From contig NZ_FMTT01000016.1 in NCBI RefSeq assembly GCF_900100345.1, positions 1 to 50,248 of the forward strand: 50,248 nt of DNA. The letters are read 5' to 3'. Made by a program: the position numbers and the translations under genes. Each line of letters begins with the position of its first letter. Position 1 is the stretch's first letter. Origin of the DNA: Paenibacillus tianmuensis (GTDB lineage: Bacteria; Bacillota; Bacilli; Paenibacillales; NBRC-103111). The notes below the pieces were generated by a model. It had not been told where the DNA came from. It did no database searches and saw nothing but the letters and a program-made list of their open reading frames with translations. This document shows positions 35,207-42,130 of the stretch, piece after piece.

Positions 35207-36400
35207 TTACAACTTTTTTATGAAATTTCCAATCCTGTCGATTGCTTCAGTCAATTGATTGACCGATGTCGCATACGAGCAGCGGATAAAGCCCTCTCCG
35301 CCGAGGCCGAATACATGTCCCGGCACCGCTGCGACCTTGGCCTCAAACAGCAGCTGCTGGGCGAATTCCTCCGAGCTCAGTCCCGTGGACTCAATGGAAG
35401 GGAAGGCGTAAAACGCGCCCTGAGGCTCATGGCACGGCAGGCCGATCTCCCGAAAGCCATGGACGACTAAACGTCTCCGCTGGTTGTAGGACTCGACCAT
35501 CTTGTCCTTCTCCTCCATCCCATTCGTGAGCGCTTCGAGCGCAGCCACCTGCGCCATGGACGGAGCGCACATCACGGTATACTGATGGATTTTCAGCATC
35601 GCCGAAATGAGGTCCTGATGCCCGCAAGCATACCCCATCCGCCATCCGGTCATGGCGAACGCCTTGGAGAAGCCGCTCACGAGAATCGTGCGGTCCCGCA
35701 TGCCCGGCATCGACGCGAAGCTGACATGCTTTTGCTCGTAGGTCAGCTCGGCATAGATTTCGTCGGAAATGACGACCAAGTCGTTCTCTTCCACAATTTT
35801 CACGATCGGCAGCCAGTCCTCGTACGTCATGATACCGCCGGTCGGGTTGCTCGGGTAACACAAGATGAGCACCTTCGAGCGGGGCGTAATGACCGCTTTC
35901 AGTGCTTCCGGCTTCAGCTTGAACTGGTCCTTGGCGAATGTTTCGATTCCGACGGGAACGCCGCCGCTGATCCGCGCGATCGGACTGTAAGAAATGTAAG
36001 TCGGTTCCGGAATGAGAATTTCGTCTCCCGGGGCGATCAAAGCGCGCAGCGCAAGATCGATGGCCTCGCTGCCTCCGACCGTCACCATGACTTCGTCCGA
36101 CGGCTCGTAGAGCAGTTGGAACGATTCGTACAAATACTCCGCGATCGCCTCGCGCAGCTCGAGCAGGCCGGCGTTAGGCGTATATTTCGTATTGCCGCGC
36201 TCTAACGAATAAACGCACGATTCCCGGACATGCCAAGGCGTACGAAAATCAGGCTCCCCGACGCCAAGAGAAATAATATCCTTGCTCCCGCTTACCAAGT
36301 CAAAAAACTTGCGAATCCCCGAAGGCGGTATTTCCTGCACGAGCGGCGCCAAATACCCGCGCATTGACTTGACCTGCTGTACCTGTTTTGACTCAATCAT
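35207..36400 (-). CDS. alaT: Alanine-type PLP-dependent aminotransferase
   Basis: 397-residue class I/II aminotransferase. LGVGEPDFRTPWHV, CYPSNPTGG, ISDEIYAELTY and SGFSKAFAMTGWRMGY, containing the PLP lysine, are intact, and FIRCSYATS near the end supplies the substrate-binding Arg. It follows an Lrp/AsnC regulator by 15 bp. This pair has the order and family of Bacillus subtilis alaR-alaT (yugG-yugH), where the enzyme makes alanine from pyruvate. The symbol is given on that basis. ATG has AAAGGACG 10 nt upstream. Confidence 0.85.
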   Translation of the reverse strand: MIESKQVQQVKSMRGYLAPLVQEIPPSGIRKFFDLVSGSKDIISLGVGEPDFRTPWHVRESCVYSLERGNTKYTPNAGLLELREAIAEYLYESFQLLYEPSDEVMVTVGGSEAIDLALRALIAPGDEILIPEPTYISYSPIARISGGVPVGIETFAKDQFKLKPEALKAVITPRSKVLILCYPSNPTGGIMTYEDWLPIVKIVEENDLVVISDEIYAELTYEQKHVSFASMPGMRDRTILVSGFSKAFAMTGWRMGYACGHQDLISAMLKIHQYTVMCAPSMAQVAALEALTNGMEEKDKMVESYNQRRRLVVHGFREIGLPCHEPQGAFYAFPSIESTGLSSEEFAQQLLFEAKVAAVPGHVFGLGGEGFIRCSYATSVNQLTEAIDRIGNFIKKL

Positions 36401-36415
36401 GCTTTTCAGCGTCCT

Positions 36416-36907
36416 TTACGGCGAGATTAAAAGACGGCGGTCATCCTCATGATCTTCAAAGACGATTCCGTCTTGTTTGTATTTTTTAAGAATAAAATGC
36501 GTTTTGGTCGAAAGCACCCGGTCGATCGGAGACAGCTTGTTGGAAACGAACGACGCCACTTCCTTCAGCGTCTTCCCTTCGATTTCCACCAGCAGATCGT
36601 AGGCCCCCGACATCAAATAAACCGATTTGACTTCCGGATATAAGTAAATGCGCTCGGCAATCGCATCGAAGCCCCGCCCTCGCTCTGGCGTAATCTGCAC
36701 TTCAATCAGGGCGGTGACCTTCTCATCGTCCACCTTGGCCCAGTTGACGACCGTCGCATATTTGACGATAATGTTCGCTTCCTCCAGCTCGCGGATGGCT
36801 TCCGCTACTTCGGCTTCGGACGCCCCCAACATAGTCGCAATCAGAGCCGGCGTACGTCTCGCGTCTTCCTTCAGCAGATCGATGATTTTCATTTTGAATT
36901 GTTCCAA
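36416..36907 (-). CDS. alaR: Lrp/AsnC family regulator of alaT
   Basis: 163 residues from a TTG at 36907, chosen because AGGAGG lies exactly 9 nt upstream; a TTG two codons earlier is only 3 nt from it, and an upstream ATG at 36940 precedes the ribosome site. The helix-turn-helix is at residues about 20-50 (ALIATMLGASEAEVAEAIREL). The AsnC ligand domain follows (KSVYLMSGAYDLLVEIEG). The C-terminal tail HEDDRRLLISP is short. It is cotranscribed with alaT and probably controls it in response to alanine. The leader upstream is strongly structured. Confidence 0.85.
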   Translation of the reverse strand: MEQFKMKIIDLLKEDARRTPALIATMLGASEAEVAEAIRELEEANIIVKYATVVNWAKVDDEKVTALIEVQITPERGRGFDAIAERIYLYPEVKSVYLMSGAYDLLVEIEGKTLKEVASFVSNKLSPIDRVLSTKTHFILKKYKQDGIVFEDHEDDRRLLISP

Positions 36908-36924
36908 TGACAACGCCCTCCTAC

Positions 36925-37012
36925 TAGTTATACGAAGCAAACGGCCTCACCCGGCGAATCGACCGTGAGCCGGAAAGCCTGCGGGGTCGCAGCCTCGTAA
37001 CGAGTGCCTGAA
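36925..37012 (-). promoter_or_regulatory. Structured leader upstream of alaR
   Basis: Read on the minus strand, three hairpins follow one another before the ribosome site: CTCGT-t-ACGAG, CTGCG-acc-CCGCAG, and CGGCTCAC pairing with GTGAGGCCG (one bulge). They span nearly the whole leader. It fits no riboswitch class that I can recognise. Confidence 0.45.
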
Positions 37013-37120
37013 CCAATGGCTTATTACTCCATATTACACCCGTCAACCACGCTTTGGCAAAGTAAAATTATGCAGGCTCGCCTTTGGGCGGCCAACGGGA
37101 ACAGACTTCATCATCCACAG

Positions 37121-37145
37121 CAAAAAACCTCCGAACGCTCGGAGG
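37121..37145 (-). terminator. Terminator after the GNAT-like gene
   Basis: On the minus strand CCTCCGA (37145-37139) pairs with TCGGAGG (37134-37128) and is followed by TTTTTTG, 28 nt after the stop of the small GNAT-like gene. Confidence 0.8.
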
Positions 37146-37172
37146 TCGATAACGGCTTATGGGCAGCCCGTA

Positions 37173-37469
37173 TCAGCAGGGACTCGGTACCGGGGAAACG
37201 GCCAGCAGTTTGCACATATAAGCTTCAATTTCCCGCCGTTCATAGCCGGGCCTGATTTTGCATTCAAACGCTTGCTGTCCGATGTCGTCGCTTACCAGCC
37301 GCCCGAGGCCGATCAGCACTCCTTGGTCGTAGGCCGCGATGACAGGGCCTCCGTCGCATAAAGCTTCGTAAGCCAGCGGCCGGCGCTCGCCGGTCCGTTC
37401 GGACACGGAGTCGATCAACTGCTGAAACTGCGCTTCGCCCGGAAGCTCGTTATGCAGCGCGATTTTCAT
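37173..37469 (-). CDS. Truncated or degenerate GNAT-like protein
   Basis: 98 residues from the ATG at 37469 (GAGAGG 9 nt upstream). The order of short blocks matches GNAT acetyltransferases: an N-terminal FQQLIDSVSE helix, VIAAYDQGVLIGLGRLVSDD, then KIRPGYERREIEAYMCKLL. However, the acetyl-CoA loop normally reading RxxGxG is ERREIE here, and the C-terminal third of the fold is missing, since the family is usually about 140 residues. It therefore probably cannot bind acetyl-CoA in the normal way. It may be a decaying gene or a non-enzymatic relic. A real ribosome site and terminator surround it. Confidence 0.6.
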   Translation of the reverse strand: MKIALHNELPGEAQFQQLIDSVSERTGERRPLAYEALCDGGPVIAAYDQGVLIGLGRLVSDDIGQQAFECKIRPGYERREIEAYMCKLLAVSPVPSPC

Positions 37470-37579
37470 CCTTGGTTCCCTCTCTTCCATACTGCTTTTC
37501 GTTGTCGAGATTGATCTCTATTGATTATTATACATTTAATTGAATATTTATTCAACACGCCTCGTACAGTTTACAAATA

Positions 37580-37607
37580 AAATAAGCTTGCCCATATCGG
37601 ACAAGCC
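37580..37607 (-). terminator. Terminator after cysK
   Basis: On the minus strand GGCTTGTCC and GGGCAAGCT pair (with G-U pairs) around GATAT, followed by TATTTTATTTG, directly after the cysteine synthase stop. Confidence 0.75.
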
Positions 37608-37616
37608 TGCCGTTCT

Positions 37617-38546
37617 TTAAAAAATGACCATGCTCAAATAGCGCTCCCCGGTATCCGGAGCAATGCACAGCACGCGCTTTCCGCGGCCGAGCTTGCGGGC
37701 GATTTGAAGTCCCGTCCATACCGACGCTCCGGCGGACGGGCCGACCAGAATGCCTTCGAGACGCGCCAGGTCCCGCGTCGTTTGCAACGCATCCTCGTCG
37801 GATACCTGCACAATTTCGTCATAGACGCCGGTGTTCAAAATTTTTGGCACGAAACCAGGGCTGGTACCCACAAGCTTGTGCGGTCCCGGCTCGCCGCCCG
37901 ACAAAACCGGAGAGCCTTGCGGCTCGACGACGTAGATTTGCACTCCCGGAAGCTTCTCGCGAAGCACTTCGCCCGTGCCTGTAATCGTACCGCCCGTTCC
38001 GGCCGTCGCGACGAACGCATCCAGCCGCCCCTCCATCTGCTCGATGATTTCCAGCGCCGTCGTCGTCCGGTGAATGTCCGGATTCGCCTGATTCTCAAAC
38101 TGCTGCGGGATAAAGCTGTTCGGAATTTGCGCCTGCAGCTCCACCGCCTTGCGGATCGCGCCGGGCATCCGCTGCTCGGCGGGCGTCAAGACAACCTCCG
38201 CTCCGTATGCTTTCAGCAGATTGATCCGCTCTTTCGTCATATTGTCCGGCATAACCAGAATCGCCTTATAGCCCTTGGCCGCGGCGTTCATCGCCAGGCC
38301 GATCCCGGTATTGCCGCTGGTCGGCTCGATAATCGTCGCGCCCGGGCCGATCAGGCCGTCCTTCTCCGCCTGCACGATCAGATTGAACGCCGCACGGTCC
38401 TTGACGCTTCCGCTCGGGTTGAAATATTCCAGCTTCACATACAGCTCCGCATCGTTTTCCTGAACGAGCCTGCGGATGCGCACAGCCGGTGTATCGCCGA
38501 TCAGTTCCGTAATGCTGTTCACCATTTTTCCGGTAGTCCTCTTCAT
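37617..38546 (-). CDS. cysK: Cysteine synthase A (O-acetylserine sulfhydrylase)
   Basis: 309 residues. NPSGSVKDRAAF holds the PLP lysine, PTSGNTGIGLAM is the substrate loop, and GTGGTITGTG and VGPSAGASVW are the phosphate- and PLP-binding segments. It makes cysteine from O-acetylserine and sulfide. I chose the ATG at 38546 (GGGAAGGGAG about 11 nt upstream); an ATG seven codons later, MVNSITELIGDTP, is also possible, and a reading from 38606 has no support. It may be transcribed with the MFS gene 72 bp upstream. Confidence 0.92.
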   Translation of the reverse strand: MKRTTGKMVNSITELIGDTPAVRIRRLVQENDAELYVKLEYFNPSGSVKDRAAFNLIVQAEKDGLIGPGATIIEPTSGNTGIGLAMNAAAKGYKAILVMPDNMTKERINLLKAYGAEVVLTPAEQRMPGAIRKAVELQAQIPNSFIPQQFENQANPDIHRTTTALEIIEQMEGRLDAFVATAGTGGTITGTGEVLREKLPGVQIYVVEPQGSPVLSGGEPGPHKLVGTSPGFVPKILNTGVYDEIVQVSDEDALQTTRDLARLEGILVGPSAGASVWTGLQIARKLGRGKRVLCIAPDTGERYLSMVIF

Positions 38547-38618
38547 GCTGCCTGCCGCTCCCTTCCCTATCCCTCTTATTTTATCGGGAAGGTATGGTTT
38601 TAGCAAGCTAACGGGAGT

Positions 38619-39929
38619 TCACGCCACCTCGGCCTTGCGCATCCAATACCATACGGCGAGCGGCGAGCTGCCGATGCCAAGCAGCAGCCAGTTCATGGCG
38701 GCGGCCGACTGCGTAAACGATACGACGGCAATAAACACAGCGGTGCCGAATAATCTGCCCGTATTCAGCGCCAGCTCCCGCATGACGATATACTCCTCCC
38801 GCTTCTTCACACTCTCCTCCTCCCGCCCGATGAGATCGAAGACGATGGAGGTCATGGGAATGCTGTACAGCGGGTAAAACACGGCCGCGCCCACCCCGAA
38901 CAGCAGCAGCGTAAAAAAATTGACTTTCCAAAAAAACGGTAAAATAACAAGCACCAGCATCACCGCGCCGAGCAGCATCGCTTTACCCCGAAATCGGGGC
39001 TTGAGCAGCTTGCCCGCCACCAAAAAACTAAGCAGCGCTACCGCAGAAGTGATAAGCGAGAAATTGCCCAGCGACATTTCGCTCCCCGTATGAACATACA
39101 CCAGCAGCCCGATCATGAAGCCGAATACGCCCTCCCGCACGCCTTGGGCCGCAAGCGCAAGCCCGACCTTGCGCCAAGCCGTATCCTGATATCTTAAGCA
39201 CCGCCAGGCCAGAAACCATTCGTAGGTCCCGGACATTTTGCGCTTTTTCAGGAAAAAGCTGAAAATCACCCCGACCACAAACACAATCAGCGACAAGGTA
39301 AAAATGAGCCGGTAGCCCGTCGCCGCTTGCATCCGGACGATCAAATAACCGGAAATCCAAGGCGCGATCATCCCGGCGCCCGATCCGAGCAGGCCCGCCC
39401 AGCCGTTGAACCGGTCGCGGTCGTTCGGACCCGTCACCTCGAAGTAGACGACGTTGAACGCAAGCCAGAACAAGCCCGATGACAGGCCTTGAACGGCTCC
39501 GAGCAGCACGAAATAGTCTGCCGCTCTCCCTCCGAACCACAGCACCAGCATGTAAAAGACAGCCGCAGCCGCAACCCCCGTGCGCAAGCAGTTCATTTTG
39601 TTATGCTCTTTGACCCATTTGCCAGCAATCCAGAACGTTAGCGCCATCGTCAAATGATGAATGAGCGTAAACCATCCGATAACCGTAAAATCATGCTTCG
39701 CTTTCCATAGATACACATTGACGAATGTGCCGGACAGGGCGTTGGCCGTGGCAAACAAGCCGCTCACCGTCAGCAGAAGCCGGGATTGCCCTGACAACGG
39801 GCCGCCCTTTTTCTTCTTCGGCTCTCCGCCGGCCGGGTCTGCCTGCTCCACGTCACGCCAGCTGTGCTCCCCCGCACGATCCTTGCCTCGCACCCAATCG
39901 TGCGGAAAATGTTTAGCTCCGGAATGCAT
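38619..39929 (-). CDS. Major facilitator superfamily transporter
   Basis: 436 residues from the ATG at 39929 (AAGGTGAG upstream); an ATG at 39986 is less likely. A cytoplasmic N-terminal tail of about 50 polar residues, including KKKKGG, precedes about 12 hydrophobic helices. FNGWAGLLGSGAGMIAPWISGYL and the central FFLKKRKMSGTYEW loop resemble the YqgE/YkuC-like MFS group. The substrate is unknown. The long charged N-terminal tail is unusual for this family. Located between the zinc-ribbon gene's terminator and cysK. Confidence 0.82.
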   Translation of the reverse strand: MHSGAKHFPHDWVRGKDRAGEHSWRDVEQADPAGGEPKKKKGGPLSGQSRLLLTVSGLFATANALSGTFVNVYLWKAKHDFTVIGWFTLIHHLTMALTFWIAGKWVKEHNKMNCLRTGVAAAAVFYMLVLWFGGRAADYFVLLGAVQGLSSGLFWLAFNVVYFEVTGPNDRDRFNGWAGLLGSGAGMIAPWISGYLIVRMQAATGYRLIFTLSLIVFVVGVIFSFFLKKRKMSGTYEWFLAWRCLRYQDTAWRKVGLALAAQGVREGVFGFMIGLLVYVHTGSEMSLGNFSLITSAVALLSFLVAGKLLKPRFRGKAMLLGAVMLVLVILPFFWKVNFFTLLLFGVGAAVFYPLYSIPMTSIVFDLIGREEESVKKREEYIVMRELALNTGRLFGTAVFIAVVSFTQSAAAMNWLLLGIGSSPLAVWYWMRKAEVA

Positions 39930-39996
39930 GCTCTCACCTTGTATCCGTAATGTCTTAATTAAGCTTCCCTGTTCGGCGGAAATCATGAATGAAGGC

Positions 39997-40047
39997 CAAA
40001 AAAAGGAACCCGGATGCCGGCAAACGCCTGCTCCGAATTCCTTTTTT
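39997..40047 (-). terminator. Terminator after the zinc-ribbon gene
   Basis: On the minus strand AAAAAAGGAATTCGG pairs with CCGGGTTCCTTTTTT (one mismatch) around a long loop. It closes the pspA operon. Confidence 0.75.
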
Positions 40048-40055
40048 AGTAGTTC

Positions 40056-40553
40056 TTATTTTTTGGCTCCATGCTCCCGAAGCTGCTCGACCAACGCGAG
40101 CCGGTCTGTTTCCGTCAACTGCCGTTCAACTTTGAAGCAGGACGGGCACAAGTAAACCTGAACGCCGAATGAAGCTTGAAGCGGCTTGCCAAGCGCCGGA
40201 TGCACGAACGGAACAAAGGCCTCCGAAGCCGGTTCGGTGCCGGCCAGCAGCATAAAGCTGTGGCAAGATGAACATTCCGGCGCTTCCTCTTGACTATCCA
40301 GCAGCTGCTGAACGCCTTCCCCGTAGTCGTCTGCCAGCTGCAATTCCTCATCCGACAACTCCAGCTCGTTATCCGGTTCTTCCTTTTCGTCATATTGGAT
40401 GCTTGATTCGGAACGCTCCACCTGCAAATTAAGGCTACGGTACTCGCCCAGCTCGTTAAAGCAGTGCGGACATTCCTCTTCCGGACCGATTTCAGGGTCC
40501 CATACGATCTCTGTATGGCACCACGGGCAAACCTGATTCTCTGATTGCGACAA
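40056..40553 (-). CDS. Double zinc-ribbon protein of the pspA operon
   Basis: 165 residues from a TTG at 40553, which lies 9 nt after AAGGGGG; an ATG three codons earlier abuts that ribosome site and is less likely. An N-terminal ribbon (CPWC then CPHC, 14-15 residues apart) and a second pair (CSSC then CPSC, about 40 apart) could each hold a zinc ion. Between them lies a very acidic stretch (EKEEPDNELELSDEELQLAD). It has no membrane helix. It is the last gene of the unit pspA - DUF350 - small membrane peptide - zinc ribbon. Zinc-ribbon partners are known in some PspA operons, but this protein's role is not established. Confidence 0.75.
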   Translation of the reverse strand: MSQSENQVCPWCHTEIVWDPEIGPEEECPHCFNELGEYRSLNLQVERSESSIQYDEKEEPDNELELSDEELQLADDYGEGVQQLLDSQEEAPECSSCHSFMLLAGTEPASEAFVPFVHPALGKPLQASFGVQVYLCPSCFKVERQLTETDRLALVEQLREHGAKK

Positions 40554-40606
40554 GCGCGTCATCCCCCTTAGCGGCGGCGGGTGAAGGTCTGTTTTACGCC
40601 TTCACG

Positions 40607-40690
40607 CTATGCAAATTTAATAAAATAGTAAACGCCCGCGCCCAAAAAAACAAGCGCAAGCGCAAATAAGGTGCCCCATAAATATTTCAC
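40607..40690 (-). CDS. 27-residue single-helix membrane peptide
   Basis: A GTG at 40690, with GGAGGAGG about 10 nt upstream, opens a 27-codon frame that is almost entirely one hydrophobic helix: KYLWGTLFALALVFLG, then AGVYYFIKFA and a TAG stop. Lys at both ends would anchor it across the membrane. It lies in the 205-bp gap between the DUF350 gene and the zinc-ribbon gene on the same strand, so it belongs to the pspA operon by position. The perfect ribosome site and clean helix are the evidence; I know of no named homologue. Confidence 0.7.
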   Translation of the reverse strand: MKYLWGTLFALALVFLGAGVYYFIKFA

Positions 40691-40758
40691 AAGGACTCTT
40701 CCTCCTCCGGTCTTGAAGAACGATCCGGTTGTGGCCGGCCCTTCGCCGGCCCCCGGCA

Positions 40759-41181
40759 TCAGGTCACGCTGGCGCCGATCACATAGGACAGCGAAACTGA
40801 AATGACCATGGAAAGAAAGCCTACGGCCCGGTTGTCCTTCTGGATTTGCTCGTCGATTTTGAAATACGGCGTCAAAAACTCAAAAATAAAATAAGCCACC
40901 AGCAGCAGTAAATAGCCGTACACTGCCCAAATCAACGCATGCAGCACCGAATCGTTATTCAAGATCGCAAAACGGAACAGGTTGCATATCCCGAATATTT
41001 TGCCTCCGGTCGCCATCGCTACCGACAAATTGCCGTTCTTGATCTCGTCCCAATCCTTATACTTGGTTACCAGCTCGAAAATCGCCAAAAAGACAATCAG
41101 CGCCAGCACAGCGATCGAAAAAAACGCCAGCGTCTCAACATAAGGGTTGCTCAGCAAAAAATCCACCTCTTTATCCGCCAT
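40759..41181 (-). CDS. DUF350 family membrane protein
   Basis: 140 residues with four hydrophobic helices: VETLAFFSIAVLALIVFLAI, a short GGKIFGICNLFRFAI, ALIWAVYGYLLLLVAYFIFEF, and VGFLSMVISVSLSYVIGASV. The pattern and size fit DUF350 (YjfL/UPF0719), a family often encoded beside PspA or SPFH proteins. I chose the ATG at 41181, with GGGCGG about 9 nt upstream; a TTG two codons earlier is less likely. It follows pspA by about 90 nt with a strong hairpin in between, which may lower its expression relative to pspA. Confidence 0.82.
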   Translation of the reverse strand: MADKEVDFLLSNPYVETLAFFSIAVLALIVFLAIFELVTKYKDWDEIKNGNLSVAMATGGKIFGICNLFRFAILNNDSVLHALIWAVYGYLLLLVAYFIFEFLTPYFKIDEQIQKDNRAVGFLSMVISVSLSYVIGASVT

Positions 41182-41233
41182 TAACAATCCGCCCTGCCTT
41201 TCGCCTCAATCAAGGTGAGTTTTTAACATCGAA

Positions 41234-41262
41234 GAGACTGAAGGCGTCAGGCCTTCAGTCTC
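41234..41262. repeat. Perfect hairpin between pspA and the DUF350 gene
   Basis: GAGACTGAAGGC (41234-41245) and GCCTTCAGTCTC (41251-41262) form a 12-bp perfect stem with a 5-nt loop, just after the pspA stop. No T run follows at once on the minus strand, so partial termination or 3' end protection of the pspA message is more likely than full termination. Confidence 0.7.
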
Positions 41263-41272
41263 CTTATGTCGC

Positions 41273-41953
41273 TTACTCCGCTTGCTTCTTGGCCGCCAGC
41301 TTCGCACGAAGCGCTGCCAGTTCATCGTCGACGCCAGCGTTTTTGTTGAGCGCTTCGAACTCGTCGTCGAGGCTTTTGTCTTTGGACCGCAGCTCGTTGC
41401 TCGCTTCAGCCTGCGCTTCAAGCTCCATCACCTTTTGGCTCATCCGGTCGAAGCCTTTCGCCGCATTGTCGGTACCGAAGCCGTTCATCGCCTGATTGAT
41501 TTGCTTTTGGGCTTTGGCCGCTTCCGCACGGGCTACCAAAATATCCTTTTTGTTCTTCATCTTGCTGAATTCGTCCTTCATCTCGGACAATTGGTTACGC
41601 AGACGATCGGCGTTGGCTTTCGCCGTATCGTACTGCTGCTTCATTTCGTCAAAGCGCAATTGATGCTCTTTCTTGTCCTGCAGCGCGCGGCGGGCCAAAT
41701 CCTCGTTGCCGGATTCCAGCGCCTTGAGCGCTTGCTCCTCGCGTTTTTGAACCATTTCTTGCGCTTCCTCGTACTGCTGCTTGAACTTCTTCTCAATCGC
41801 GATTTGCTTTGCAACCGCCGACTCGGCTTCCAAAATATCTTCTTCCATATCCCGAAGGAATTGATTGAGCATTTTTACCGGGTCTTCCGCTTTGTCCAGA
41901 AGATCGTTAATCGAAGCCATCGTCATGTCACGCAATCTTTTGAAAATTCCCAT
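41273..41953 (-). CDS. pspA: PspA/IM30 family envelope-stress protein
   Basis: 226 residues, almost all helical and coiled coil, as in PspA, IM30/Vipp1 and LiaH. The N-terminal MGIFKRLRDMTMASINDLLDKAEDP is the amphipathic membrane-binding helix followed by the conserved DP turn. It assembles on damaged membranes and limits proton leakage. ATG has AGGAGG 8-9 nt upstream. A TGAAAC-N16-CGTA promoter 85-110 nt upstream fits extracytoplasmic sigma control, as for pspA in the B. subtilis sigma-W regulon. First gene of a four-gene stress unit. Confidence 0.93.
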   Translation of the reverse strand: MGIFKRLRDMTMASINDLLDKAEDPVKMLNQFLRDMEEDILEAESAVAKQIAIEKKFKQQYEEAQEMVQKREEQALKALESGNEDLARRALQDKKEHQLRFDEMKQQYDTAKANADRLRNQLSEMKDEFSKMKNKKDILVARAEAAKAQKQINQAMNGFGTDNAAKGFDRMSQKVMELEAQAEASNELRSKDKSLDDEFEALNKNAGVDDELAALRAKLAAKKQAE

Positions 41954-42037
41954 GTTAAAATTCCTCCTGTACGTTGGTTTGAAAATATCGCTTCAGCCTG
42001 CAGAGCTTCACAAACATCGATGCTTACACTCGTATAT

Positions 42038-42063
42038 TACGGAAGATGCGGGCCGGAGTTTCA
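42038..42063 (-). promoter_or_regulatory. ECF (sigma-W-like) promoter for pspA
   Basis: On the minus strand TGAAAC (42063-42058) and CGTA (42041-42038) are separated by exactly 16 nt. Both match the sigma-W consensus of Bacillus. Predicted transcription start is about 75 nt before the pspA ATG. Confidence 0.8.
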
Positions 42064-42130
42064 GTTGTCGAAAAATTTTTTTTAACGATGAGTGCGGTCC
42101 CGCTACGACCGAAGGAAGAGCGGGCTGCTT

